Assembly: GCF_000090795.2 (NCBI RefSeq)
Contig: NW_003546242.1
Location: 485,027-505,834, forward strand
From: Amphimedon queenslandica
Lineage: Eukaryota; Porifera; Demospongiae; Haplosclerida; Niphatidae
DNA length: 20,808 nt
Direction: 5' to 3'
Made by a program: the position numbers and the translations under genes. Of this stretch, positions 1 through 8,857 are shown piece after piece; position 1 is the stretch's first letter; each line of letters begins with the position of its first letter. A model generated the notes under the pieces. That model had not been told where the DNA came from, ran no database searches, and was given only the letters and a program-made list of their open reading frames with translations.

Positions 1-611
1 TTTATTTTGGCGAATGGCTATCAAAATGCCAAATTTGCCACATTTAATTTCCCCGAAAATTTTTCACTGTATGGTATATACAAACTTTCTCATTTCATCT
101 CTTTCATCAGCTTTAGTTTTATCAATGGACACAAAAAATTAGCATGACCTTTAAAAAGTGGCATACCATAGGATGCCTTTTTTTGAGGGATGTAAATTTG
201 TCAAATTTCTATTTTGAATTTAATTTTGGAAAATTTATGGCGTCTGCCATCTTGTACCACAATGTTTTGATTTTCACTGAAGTACTTTTTGCAAATCTTC
301 AATAATTGCAGAATCCACCTAATTTTCAGTACTTAAAAAAATTGTACCCTACAGTATCAAGGGCGTATTTGGCTCTCAAAAGATCACGTCTTTGCCTTGC
401 TCTGATTACCATATTATGTGTGCAAAGTTATATACCGCATAATGCTTTATTTTGATGGTGCTTTATTTTGGCAATTTTGCTATAAAATTGTAATTTGCGG
501 TGTTTAGTTTGGTGATTTTTGTGTACATGTGCATTACTGAGCATACGCATTAATGATTGGCGGTTTTAATATTGGCAATTTTGCTTGCAAACTGCCAATC
601 GTCAAAATAAA
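1..611. mobile_element. Terminal-inverted-repeat element, left edge at or beyond the window start
   Basis: The first 18 bases (TTTATTTTGGCGAATGGC) match the reverse complement of bases 594-611 at 16 of 18 positions. The interior repeats the same theme: TTTATTTTGGCAATTTTGC lies near 460-480, and GGCGGTTTTAATATTGG near 559-575. No open reading frame of note lies between the arms. This fits a non-autonomous DNA element (MITE-like). The left boundary and any target duplication cannot be judged because the window starts inside or at the arm. Family not recognised. Confidence 0.45.
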
Positions 612-645
612 ACTCCACCATATTAAAGTGCTATATGGTAGTACT

Positions 646-855
646 GCTGTTGACCTCATTTACAGTGTCTTCTATTAATTTATCCCTAATTTCACGCAAG
701 AATATACCAGGAAGACCATTTATGTAGTTAGTTCCTGGTTCCCATGCTTGGTGGATGATTCTTCTTGGTAAGACAACCAGTTGTATCATAAAGAGCTAGT
801 ATTCTGCTGATTGTCGAGCAGTCTACATTATCTGAACGATTCAGCAACTTGTTTG
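646..855 (-). pseudogene. Transposase helix-turn-helix remnant (Tc1/mariner-like, paired-type HTH)
   Basis: Read on the - strand, this stretch encodes pieces of a DNA-binding domain in shifted frames. QVAESF near 850-830 is followed, after a shift, by DCSTISRILALYDTTG and KKNHPPSMGT (about 823-733). After a second shift it reads LPGIFLREIRDKLIED (about 708-660). The order (recognition helix with S-T-I-S-R-I-L, then a basic linker, then a second helix with G-I-x-L-x-E-I) is that of the N-terminal paired-type HTH of Tc1/mariner-like transposases. At least two frameshifts and a stop show it is dead. No catalytic DDE part is visible downstream, where the inverted-repeat element ends. It lies in an upstream MAP2K5 intron. 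Family assignment is from motif memory only. Confidence 0.5.
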
Positions 856-1160
856 TACATGTAGGTCTATTGTAGACTCTTCACTTGATAGATCATTTTT
901 AATGTAAATTTTCTGAATATTCCTGTGTTCTACTTTCACAGGAAGCCATTTCAATGTTCACACTTACTTAAAAATATTTATTACATTTATGAAAGCTAGC
1001 TGTTACATAGATTCTGCCACATTCTGTACATGTACATACAAAGTACAGGTAAAGTACACACACCATGTAAAAGTTGTTGCAATTACTGTTATGCATTAAT
1101 AAATATCGCATTTTTTACTTTATGAATGATGTTATACTGCAATTTTTCTAATCAATTTAG

Positions 1161-1192
1161 TTCAAAGAGTAAGAAATCCTTTAATGCTAGAG
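1161..1192 (+). CDS. MAP2K5: MAP2K5 micro-exon (32 nt) before the linker exon
   Basis: This is a predicted 32-nt exon. It is preceded by a pyrimidine-containing acceptor (AATCAATTTAG) and followed by the donor GTAGAC. It begins with two bases that complete a codon from an earlier exon, then reads QRVRNPLMLE and ends in phase 0. That joins in frame to VNT at the start of the next exon. The resulting junction resembles the stretch between the PB1 domain and the kinase domain of animal MEK5, where an R-N pair shortly precedes L-K-V-N-T. The intron after it is only 53 nt, a size usual for sponge genes. The preceding exon was not found with confidence. A cDNA alignment would settle it. Confidence 0.55.
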
Positions 1193-1245
1193 GTAGACAT
1201 TGTCTATTGTTGCATTTATTTACAAAAATAATATTTAAAATGTAG

Positions 1246-1359
1246 GTCAACACTGATGCATCATCATTGACAATTGAGTCTGTAAATACATGTAATGAAA
1301 GTGGATCACAACGAAGTGCTGATGAGCAGGCTCTAATTAATTTATTATCTGGTGGACAA
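1246..1359 (+). CDS. MAP2K5: MAP2K5 linker exon between PB1 and kinase domains
   Basis: A 114-nt exon, exactly 38 codons, phase 0 at both ends, bounded by ATGTAG before and GTAAGC after. It starts VNTDASSL and is rich in Ser, Asn and Thr, as expected for a flexible linker. It ends LINLLSGGQ, which parallels the L-A-N-G-Q at the matching place in vertebrate MEK5, just before the kinase domain. MEK5 is the dual-specificity kinase that phosphorylates the TEY motif of ERK5. Its N-terminal PB1 domain binds upstream MEKK2/3, and it acts in the cytoplasm. Only the linker is encoded here; PB1 exons must lie to the left of the window or be missed. The downstream intron is 10.1 kb, while the upstream one is 53 nt. 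Confidence 0.75.
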
Positions 1360-2520
1360 GTAAGCTGTTTAATACATTGATGATGAATTTTTTATTGACA
1401 TATTTTGGTCTTATTACATGTATATTAGCTGAGGTGTCCTTAATTATCCCATTTCTATTGACATTGATCTTAATTTGGTTTAACGAAATTCATTTCTATT
1501 TATCCTTTTTAGTAATGTTTTAGTATTGCAAAACCTTACAAAATAGCTTTCTTTAAAGATTCTTTTTCAGTTTGATAGTTATTGCATTGGGGTCATGTAT
1601 AAATTTCATAAATTATGAATTTCAGTCTATTTTATAATGCAATTTCAAGTTGCAAGAATAATTCTCCGCAAATTTTTGCTATAACTGAGGACTCTTTTTT
1701 TTGTACTAAAATGTACAATTTAAAGTCAAAAGTAATTGTTTAGTATATAGACTGTTTTATTTAGGCATGCACTTTTCTCATAGTCATGCAGTCCTGTCAT
1801 AAAAAATACATTGTACTCTGTGTAATCCTGGTTGTGGTTGGTGTTACAAGATTATAAATTTTACACCATTGTACTATAACATACCATGCTCTTGTCTAGT
1901 GCTTTGCACCTGGTCACTGGTAAACTGACGTGGCCAACAATGACTTATATGTATAATCAAAAACTGGACCACTCCCTAAACTTAGCCATATCTAAAATAC
2001 TTAATTAAAAGCTTGGACTTTATTAATTGAATAAAAATTGTGTAAAATGAATTAAAATATGTCAAATCCAGCTTGCAACCTTGGGATCAGGGGACTCAGT
2101 TAAATGTATTTATTTAAACATCTAAGTAAGTCATTTGTTACATTGTTCACATGTCCAGTGATTTCTATTTTAATCAGTCAAGTGGTCTGTGTAAGAGAAC
2201 CAAATAATCAAACTTTCTGAGCTTTATTAATAAATACTGCTATATCAGCTGTACTGAACAAGTGTTTTCATGCAGCAGGTGTTTCTATGATACACATGTA
2301 CTTTTGTACTGTTTAAGATGAGATCATGTTATATAAGTATGGTACTTGTCTTACTGCCCATCTTGTCACCAATTCAGTTGGTACTTGTCCAGTGCTAAAG
2401 GCTATCAGTATTTCATTTATACATGCTCGGAGTATAGCAGAGTTCTGTATATTGCGCTCAAAAATTACTTGTGAATAAGGTGTGCAATAATAGTAGCAGG
2501 CCTCACTTCCCATATAGAAA
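1360..2520. other. Intronic DNA without recognised genes
   Basis: AT-rich sequence with no convincing reading frame. The 66-codon frame at 2313-2513 on the - strand has no recognisable motif and is taken as chance. Nothing else is supported here. Confidence 0.5.
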
Positions 2521-2640
2521 GTTCAAGCTTGCTACAAGCTTGTTACAACAAGTTCACAACCTCACAAGGTTGTAGTAACATGGTTACAACCTTGTGCAAA
2601 AGTGATCAAGTTGTGAGCAACCTAGTGACAACCTTGTTAC
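2521..2640. repeat. Left array of ACAAGGTTGT-like short repeats
   Basis: At least six variants of ACAACCTTGT / ACAAGGTTGT occur in both orientations, for example CACAAGGTTGTAGTAAC, GGTTACAACCTTGTG and GTGACAACCTTGTTAC. Many are joined as small palindromes around GTNAC. The same units recur at 3486-3510 and 3765-3910, so the two arrays may be subterminal regions of one element. Alternatively they are a dispersed satellite. Confidence 0.6.
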
Positions 2641-3478
2641 CCGAGCCCACGCGTAGGCGTGGAAGCGAGGGTAAAGCAGTCGTCCTGTCTGTGTGTGTGT
2701 GTGTTCGCTTGGCCTCCACTTTTGAGCTGACACTGCTTTCTTGTCTAGTCCTGGAGAGTCTTATAATCAACAATGGCTCTAGAAAAAGTTATTCTCCGTC
2801 TTGGGGATGCTATAGTTTTCTTTTCCGTGGAAAAAGAAGCTGGCAAAGTCGCCAAACGTAGGTTGGTTCCCCGACAACTTTTTCATAGTGTGAGCAAAAG
2901 AGCAACTGGGCAGATAAAACAATAAAGCAAAGCCTCATCTTTCATTAATATGAGAGGAATTGCTCAAATCATCTTCGTTTTAAAGATATGGTAGCCCAAA
3001 AATTCATACTTTTGTGAGTTTACACGAGGCTCTCTTCTCCCGAAGTAGCGGCCAGAGTCTTTAAACATCAGGGGCTCAATAGACGTTTGTATGCAACAAA
3101 TAGAGCCTAACAAATGTATGTTAAACTGTTTAAAAGTCGAGAAAAACTAAAGCTTTCTTCACCACTTAGAGCCATGTGCCACCATTACTGTGTGTGCGGG
3201 TGGAGCATGGCTTGATTGAGCCACACCTTCATTGCAGCCACACCTTTACATTGCTGCAGCATGCGCACTAGTGCAGCAAGCATGCTGGAGCTTCTTCTCT
3301 GTCTAAAAACAAAAATTTCACTGTCTCAAAACATTCACTAAGTTTTTACATGCTGAAGCTTCTTTTCTGTGTCAAAACTTTCACTAATTATTTTTCTCTT
3401 AATTTATTAAAATTGTTACACACAGACTGTGGCAAGGGTATGCACTTTAGTGCTCTCGTATAAAAAGTGCTAACGTGT
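2638..3478. mobile_element. Unclassified GC-richer insert between the repeat arrays
   Basis: This block differs from its surroundings. It opens with a GC-rich hairpin (2639-2673), contains a short GT run (about 2692-2711), and carries two related copies of CATGCTGRAGCTTCTTYTCTGT near 3281 and 3349. It sits between arrays of the same ACAAGGTTGT unit, with ACAACCTTGT present just outside each edge. That suggests a non-autonomous element inserted into, or carrying, those repeats. The 110-codon frame at 2529-2861 crosses the boundary and has no recognisable motif, so it is not called. Edges are approximate. Confidence 0.35.
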
Positions 3479-3485
3479 TACAAAC

Positions 3486-3910
3486 ATAACAACCTTGTGA
3501 CAAGGTTTTGCAGGAAACTGAGGTTTCATTAAGTATGCCCCACGATGATGTAAAGCTATTGCTACCATATATAAGGGGACCATTGACCAACCCTTGTACA
3601 AGTCAGTAAAGATAACATTAATACACATCCACATCTTTATACATTAGCTACATGTATCATAGATACATTACAAGTATCTAGAAATCTTTTGACATTATAT
3701 GATATTAATTATGTGTTGATAGGCTTTCAGATTATAGTTATTCTATTGAATTTATTTTACATTGTGACAAGGTTGTCACAAGGTTGTTACATGGTTGTCA
3801 CAAGGTGGAAAACATGTCAATTCCAGGGTTTTTACAAGGTGGTGGGCCTTGTGGCCAGGTAGTGACGACCTTGTCACAAGGTTGCCACAATCATGCTGCA
3901 ACCTTGTTCT
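3486..3910. repeat. Right array of ACAAGGTTGT-like short repeats
   Basis: A first pair lies at 3486-3510 (CAACCTTGTGACAAGGTT). The main array at 3765-3910 includes TTGTGACAAGGTTGTCAC, AAGGTTGTTACATGG, TTGTCACAAGGTGG, GACCTTGTCACAAGG and GCAACCTTGTTC. Units alternate orientation, giving overlapping palindromes of about 16 bp. It is the counterpart of the array at 2521-2640. The reading frames at 3784-4023 and 3795-3980 are by-products of the repeat. Confidence 0.6.
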
Positions 3911-4935
3911 TTCGATATGGGTTGGTTTTTATGCAGGTGCCAGGCTACACTGCAATTTTTTTAGTACAAATTTGTTGTAATTGTGACTTAATCTCATCTG
4001 AGTCTGCAAATTATGTTCTGTAGGATCCCGATACATAACCAACTCTGTATACCTACACGTACTTACGTGAGATTGTCTATGCTGGTCCTGTATAACTTTA
4101 TGTAATTTGTCTAAAGCAGTTATTTGAGTCAATTTTATGTGAAGCATATATGTAGAGCACCTTCACTTTTCTTAAGGTCTTTCAACACTGGTTCACTTTT
4201 AATCTAGATTTGTTTGAACACAATGCAGATTCACTTCTAAGCCAGTTTGGTGAGTGTTCACACCTAAAAAGTATCAATAACATTAACAACACACAGTAAA
4301 AGTAGTTTACAAAACGGAAGTGTTGATTGTGTTGCTTTTTTTGGATGTTTTTATGTCATATAAGGAGGATAAATGCTAGGAAAAGGTTTAAGAGAGAGTC
4401 AAATAGAGTGTACAAAAAAAGGCTGAATTTAGTCAAACGTATAATAGGGATGTATTTCTTAGCTTGACATTTAACACAGAATTAAACTGGAGCTACTACT
4501 GAGAGATTAATCTGAAAGATCATGCTGGAGCCTGCATAGAAGTAAAGAATTGTGGCTAGCAGTAATTTCTGGCAAAATGGGAAATATTTTGTTGGAAAAA
4601 TAACTTCTGAGTTACATGTCACATTTGATAGTTGGATGTAGAAAAGTGAAACCATATTTCATAAAGCAAACAACACATCTAAGGTCCCCTATTTTTGTTG
4701 AGCAAAAAGTACCTGTAACTTAGTGTGGACTAAGTACTAACATTACCATATCAGCTTTATTTAGAATTGGCTGTTCAGCTGTAGTTGCTTTAGTGATTGA
4801 GACTTGTAAAGCAATATCAGAGCATTTCTTTCGTAAGTATGTTTTCATACCTACTGGAGAAAGGCTATTTAAAATTTTTGAAGGCTTTAAATGACAGTGG
4901 AGTTTTCCTCATGTTGCAGCTGAGGAATGTTGTGA
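3911..4935. other. Intronic DNA without recognised genes
   Basis: No supported gene. Short frames here (for example 3929-4147 on the - strand) lack motifs. The region ends where readable Gypsy RNase H sequence begins, which is also the 5' truncation of that element. Confidence 0.5.
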
Positions 4936-5184
4936 CCAATAGCACATGCTGCGGCCAATGGCACTGAACGCCCCTTAGGGTATGTCTCTTGCACACTCTC
5001 TAAAGCAGAACAGTACTCTTCACAAGTAGAAAAGGAAGGTCTGGCCTCTGTGTTTGGTGTGAAGAGATTCCATTCTTATCTGTATGATCATCATTTTATG
5101 TTAATCACTGATCATAAGCCATTGCTCTCACTGTTTCGAGATGGTTGCCTATCATCTCGAAACAGTGAGAGCAATGGCTTATAA
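4936..5184 (+). pseudogene. Ty3/Gypsy pol fragment: RNase H N-terminal part
   Basis: An 82-codon open stretch with no ATG at its start, following a TGA. It reads through ERPLGYVSCTLSKAEQ and EKEGLASVFGVKRFHSYL to LITDHKPLLSLF. These are hallmark segments of the RNase H domain of Ty3/Gypsy polyproteins, which removes RNA from RNA-DNA hybrids during reverse transcription. The E in EKEGLA and the D in TDHKPL correspond to conserved acidic residues. Reverse transcriptase and Gag are missing, so the copy is 5'-truncated. The frame leaves homologous sequence right after LLSLF, where an inverted copy of the preceding 77 bp is inserted, and it stops inside that copy. Confidence 0.8.
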
Positions 5185-5229
5185 TCAGTGATTAACGTAA
5201 AATGATGACCATACAGATAAGAATGGAAT
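5067..5229. repeat. Near-perfect 77-bp inverted repeat inside the RNase H sequence
   Basis: Bases 5067-5143 and 5153-5229 are reverse complements with three mismatches, separated by a 9-base spacer (GTTGCCTAT). The left arm is authentic RNase H coding sequence. The right arm is its inverted copy and interrupts the domain, which resumes at 5234. The three differences are all transitions. Confidence 0.95.
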
Positions 5230-5233
5230 CAGA

Positions 5234-5566
5234 GCAATTCCACCTCAAGCCTCTGCTAGGATTCAAAGGTGGGTACTTACTTTATCTATGTATGAATATA
5301 CCTTAGCATTTAAATTTACAGCACAGCACTCTAATGCTGATGCTTTCAGCAGATTACCTCTTTCAGTTTCAGTTACCCATACAGTTCCTCCAGAAGATAT
5401 AATGTTATTACATGTATTAGATCAAACGCCAGTCTCAGCTCTGCAAGTTAAAAGATGGATTATAGACAAGACCCTTTCAGCTCTTAAGTTGTACAGTTTA
5501 CACAAGAGGGTTGGCCAGCAGAAGCCACAGAGTCGAATACAAATGAACTCAAGCCATTCAAGGTGA
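5234..5566 (+). pseudogene. Ty3/Gypsy pol fragment: RNase H C-terminal part and connection
   Basis: The domain resumes after the foldback with AIPPQASARIQRW, then LSMYEYTLAFKFTAQHSNAD and AFSRLPL. The H-S-N-A-D-A-x-S-R-L segment is the conserved end of Gypsy RNase H and includes its last catalytic aspartate. The frame differs from the upstream piece because of the inverted insertion. Between about 5470 and 5511 a second frameshift occurs, since from 5512 the adjoining frame reads [16 protein letters not shown], typical of the spacer before integrase. The first Met is at 5288, but this is an internal residue, not a start. Confidence 0.8.
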
Positions 5567-5925
5567 GAGCCTTAGAGCTATTCACACATAATGGGTGTCT
5601 CTTGTGGGGTAACAGAGTAATCATACCACCCCAAGGGAGGGAACACTTATTGGAAGATCTTCACTTGTCTCACCCTGGTATATCCTGGATGAAAGGGCTT
5701 GCTAGAGCATACTTATGGTGGCCAGGGATTGATCAAGATATTGCTAGTAAAGCTCAACACTGCTCAGCATGCCAAACTAACAGTAACAACCCACCCCTAG
5801 CAACCCTTCAGCCCTGGCAATGGCCAACTACACCATGGCCAAGAGTACACATTGACTATGTGGGTCCAAATAATGGACACATGCTCCTAGTGCTAGTGGA
5901 TGCTCATACTAAGGGGTGCCTGTAA
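5512..5925 (+). pseudogene. Ty3/Gypsy integrase, zinc-binding domain and start of catalytic core
   Basis: The frame reads [14 protein letters not shown], then the integrase zinc-binding H-x3-H in LHLSHPG and C-x2-C in HCSAC, followed by YLWWPGID between them. It continues into the catalytic core with VHIDYVGP, whose D is the first acidic residue of the D,D-35-E triad, and LVLVDAHTK. Homology stops right after this at about 5912, followed by a few unrelated codons and a stop. The second D, the E and the C-terminal domain are absent. The break abuts BEL/Pao sequence in the opposite orientation. The usual job of the protein is to insert element cDNA into the host chromosome; this copy cannot. 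Confidence 0.85.
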
Positions 5926-7043
5926 AGGGCGGATCACGGATCAAACGGAACAACGAAACATCCCGAGGCAAGAAGTAAAATATTTCATCAGATCAGATGA
6001 ACATCTCATCAGATGAAATGTCCCAGGATACCTTCTGTTCTTTAGACAACACATCAGCTATTTCTGACACAGAACCCTGTCGATGTACTTCAAGCATTCG
6101 CTGCTGGTCTACATTATTACTACAAAATTTTCTCAGATTAAAACTTCCCTTTGAAAATTCAAACTTCCCTTCCATACACAAAGAAAAGGCTATATGTACA
6201 CTATCTGATCCCATAATTACATCATCTACATACATTGATTCCTGTAACTTAGACACAGTGGATGGATAAGCTTCTTTGAATAACTCCAGATGATGTGCAA
6301 TTGTAGCATTGAGTAAATATGGAGTAGGTTCACTCCAAAAACAACTCGAGTAAATGTATGGATCTGTACTGGACTTTGAATATCTTTAGAGCAAATCTAA
6401 GAACATCTTGATCAGCATTCGAGACACCCACCATCAAAAACGCCTTCTCAATGTCCACCGTGATCGCTATCAAACGCATGTGAAATCTTATAAGTAGGTC
6501 AAAAGTCTTTTGATGTTAGGGAGGACCTACATGCAAACAATCGTTAAGCGAAGGCCCAGTCTCTTTCGCAGAAGCATCGTAAACAACGTGTACTTTAGTG
6601 GTGGATTTATTATACTGCACAACCGCATGATGAGGCATAATATATGATATAATGTATGCGCTGCATAATATTATCTCTCTCTCTCTTTACGGGAACAATA
6701 ATCCCTTACTTCAATTGCTCTCTAATCACTTCAACATACCTTTCAAGGAGGTCAGGTGTTTGCTTGAGTCTTCATATTAAACAAAGCAAGTGTTTATGAC
6801 ATAAATAATAGTTATTGGGCAATAACATTGAGGAGTCCTTTCATGAAAGGGAAACAACATATCTTCCGCCTACATAACTGACATAGTCACAGATTTGTGT
6901 TTGAACTACACTCTTATTCTCTACTATACCCATTGACTCAAAATCCTAAAACTTAGTTAAGGTTTCATCCAAACGTTTACTCACATTCACAGTCTCTACT
7001 CTCAAAACATGAGTAACTAAAGTTGCTCTAGGCTTCATTCCTT
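5926..7043 (-). pseudogene. BEL/Pao reverse transcriptase
   Basis: On the - strand the pieces appear in family order across several frames. KRLDETLTKF and FESMGIVENK (about 6985-6915) come first, then SYVGGRYVVSL, LERYVEVIREQL (about 6750-6710), [20 protein letters not shown] with SLNDCL (about 6635-6545). The first catalytic Asp is in ITVDIEKAFL (Asp codon 6453-6455). Further on are FTRVVFG, TPYLLNATIAHHLELF, and the polymerase box YVDD at 6221-6232, then FNLRKFCSNN. Beyond about 6000 a possible continuation reads RDVSLFRLIRDPPF. These are Pao-type RT motifs. Frameshifts (for example between FTRVVFG and TPYLL) and stops make it non-functional. The longest intact piece is 87 codons at 5993-6256. 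Confidence 0.85.
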
Positions 7044-7719
7044 CTCTCAAAGTCACTGGCCCAGACAAAATCCACCCCAATTTTGAATATTAGGCTACAG
7101 GCCTGCTTTCACTCTTTATCATCTCACCAGTGAGCAGTCTCAAACAATCAATGCATCAGGTTTCATTTTACTACATTTATTTAATTCAGTAGAAAAGTTT
7201 GAAGTTTTCAGCTGGAGATACTGCTCTAAATTTACAGGAGAATTGGCAATAAGCTCACATATATGACAATTGAAAGCATCTGAAGAACCAGTGCATCATT
7301 CCGCATCGTTTTAAATCCGAATTTAATTACTTCGCAATGCTCTACTCACTCTTGTCAAGACCCAAAGGTCACTTTTGATATAGCTTTCATTCCTAATTTA
7401 TGCAGTCCCAAAAATTACACACTTGCTGGGTCACATTAGAACCCTGGCTGCCTGTATCAAACAAAACATTAATCTGCATTTTTCTAAAAGGCTCTTGAGG
7501 AGTGAAAACAAAGGCTTGCGCTACTTGCAAAAGACTATCAGTGCCATTATTGGTATAACATGAAGCCCTTTTGCTCGTTGGCTTAAAAGGTGGAGTACTT
7601 GGATTCAATGGAGACTCCACACATGAGAAAAGGCTAGTTGTATCAGGCACACTACTCTTGAGTCCTTTCCTTCCCTTTAGTAGGCTTTGACTGATGCAAT
7701 TTAATACAAAGGCTAACAT
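7044..7719 (-). pseudogene. BEL/Pao aspartic protease region
   Basis: An open stretch of 108 codons (7719-7393) carries NVLFDTGSQ at residues 84-92. DTG is the catalytic motif of a retropepsin, and D-T/S-G-S-Q is the form common in Pao elements. The usual job is cleavage of the Gag-Pol polyprotein. After its stop, downstream sequence in other frames reads LLTGEMIKSESRPVA, then KLGWILSGPVTL (about 7092-7053). The G-W-x-L-S-G-P segment is a conserved mark of the region between protease and RT in this superfamily. Stops and shifts break it. Confidence 0.8.
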
Positions 7720-7807
7720 GATGTCAACCCCGACAATTTGAACACATAGAATTAGATCGACAATCTCTGCTTAAGTGCCCCCATCATAAACAAATAAAAC
7801 AGCGCCC
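7720..7807 (-). pseudogene. Gag CCHC zinc knuckles of the BEL/Pao element
   Basis: The - strand reads GRCFICL, a stop, WGHLSRDC, then MCSNCRG, a stop, HHVSL. The first unit is a C-x2-C-x4-H-x4-C knuckle with the TGA falling inside the C-to-H spacer. The second is a C-x2-C followed by the paired His usual in this family, with its last Cys out of view. Both stops are TGA. These fingers normally bind element RNA. Confidence 0.7.
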
Positions 7808-8428
7808 TTACTCTCTTATTATAGCCTTTCTGGCTTTATGTGTAATTACACTTATACAGTCTGCGGGTGCATGATCATATTGTTTACAGGAGCAACAACC
7901 ACTTTCCCTTCCCCCAAAGAAAGTTCTTGTTGGAAAATCGCGGCTATGTTTTTGAGGCAACTGACTATGGGAGTTCCATGGTTGCTTGGGCAAGGATGCT
8001 CTCTCCTTTGCTTCTAATTCCTCTAGAAAAACTCTCATAATATTATATAATTTCCAATCATCAGTAGTCACTTTCCTACCTAAATTTAATCTCAGCTCTG
8101 GTTGAAGTCTCTTTACAACAATAGGCGTAAGCAATGCCCCATAGGCATCTACTCCCAACCCCAGGGCTTCTAGGCTTCCCACGTTTCTTTCATTTTTATG
8201 ATATAAGCGCCTTAAATCAAAAATATGATTGTCTGAAAGAACAGACTCCATAATCATTCGCTCTTCCATGTGAGCCACTTTGGCCCTTTCTTTATCCCCA
8301 AACCACTTCTTTGAAAGACCAATTGCTACAGTGTAATTAACTTCTGTCAATGGTAGTCCTGCAATGGCATCTCTAGCTTTGCCCTCAATCAAGGCTTGCA
8401 AATATGTGAATTTCTCTACAGCTGACAA
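7808..8428 (-). pseudogene. BEL/Pao Gag central domain (DUF1759-like)
   Basis: 206 open codons. It begins with SAVEKFTYLQALIEGKARDA, then LTEVNYTVAIGLSKKWFGD, HMEERM, LRRLYHKNERNVGSLEALGL, YGALLTPIVVKRLQPELRL and LEELEAKERAS. This pattern (start of a capsid-like helical domain, R-R-L-Y, Y-G-x-L-L-x-P, E-L-E-A-x-E-R-A) is that of the DUF1759 Gag domain of Pao retrotransposons. It forms the structural core of the particle. A Cys/His cluster (CCSCKQYDHAPADC, residues about 177-191) follows. The Met at 8428 is internal: homologous sequence continues upstream in another frame. Confidence 0.85.
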
Positions 8429-8857
8429 TGTGGCATTGCTGCCTTATAGGAGTCACAGAAGGAGCTCCAACCTGTCAACGAACTGCTAAAATGCTTGAGG
8501 CTTATAGCTTCGGAAATCTAGTAACATTTGAACTGCTTGTACTTGTAGAGGCAGCTGTCAAGCTAGTAGATGGGTTGCATCTATCTCTCTTAACTGGAGC
8601 TCTCTCAACTAATGCCATGGCAGTAAATATCTCATCATTTATATGCTCAGACTCTTCTGTTTCTGTTCAGGATCTATATGTTGCATAAGTGCCTCATCCA
8701 ATCTTTTGAGTGTATCAAAAGTGTCCTTTAGACCTCTTTTCCATTGCTCCAGCTTTATTACATCTGGTTCTGTAGCAGCAGCAACAGCATCTCCAACCTC
8801 CTTCATTCTTCCTGTAGCTACTGCCCTATGACCAGACCTCAGAGCAGCAGCATCCAT
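8429..8857 (-). pseudogene. BEL/Pao Gag N-terminal part, frameshifted
   Basis: The likely start is the ATG at 8857, reading MDAAALRSGHRAVATGRMKE, then a helical, charged stretch with LKDTFDTLKRLDEALMQHID (a likely coiled coil). That frame ends at 8639. An overlapping frame carries on from about 8660 with EHINDEIFTAMALVERAPVK, then a Ser/Thr-rich run and TRFPKL, just before a stop. A third frame reads LTGWSSFCDSYKAAM (about 8480-8436), which corresponds to the W-x-x-F-x-D-S-Y segment that opens the DUF1759 domain. At least two frameshifts separate the pieces. The + strand frame at 8428-8688 is a shadow of this. Confidence 0.7.

Larger units (their letters stand above)
4936..5925 (+). mobile_element. 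Truncated Ty3/Gypsy retrotransposon fragment
   Basis: RNase H and integrase sequence in the canonical order, without Gag, protease, reverse transcriptase or LTRs. It is truncated at both ends, holds one inverted self-duplication and at least one further frameshift. Its right end meets the BEL/Pao element tail to tail. Confidence 0.85.

Noticed and set aside
1000..1047. Possible exon upstream of the micro-exon, ending before GTAAAG
   Set aside because: The phase could fit, but the sequence is repetitive (ACATGTACATACAAAGTACAG) and shows no PB1-like residues.
2529..2861. 110-codon + strand frame
   Set aside because: It runs across the short-repeat array and a GT microsatellite with no motif. 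Taken as chance.
2521..3910. CRISPR-like array
   Set aside because: The repeats are degenerate, alternate in orientation and lack regular spacers, and the genome is animal-like.
8428..8688. 86-codon + strand frame
   Set aside because: It is the antisense shadow of the frameshifted BEL/Pao Gag on the - strand.
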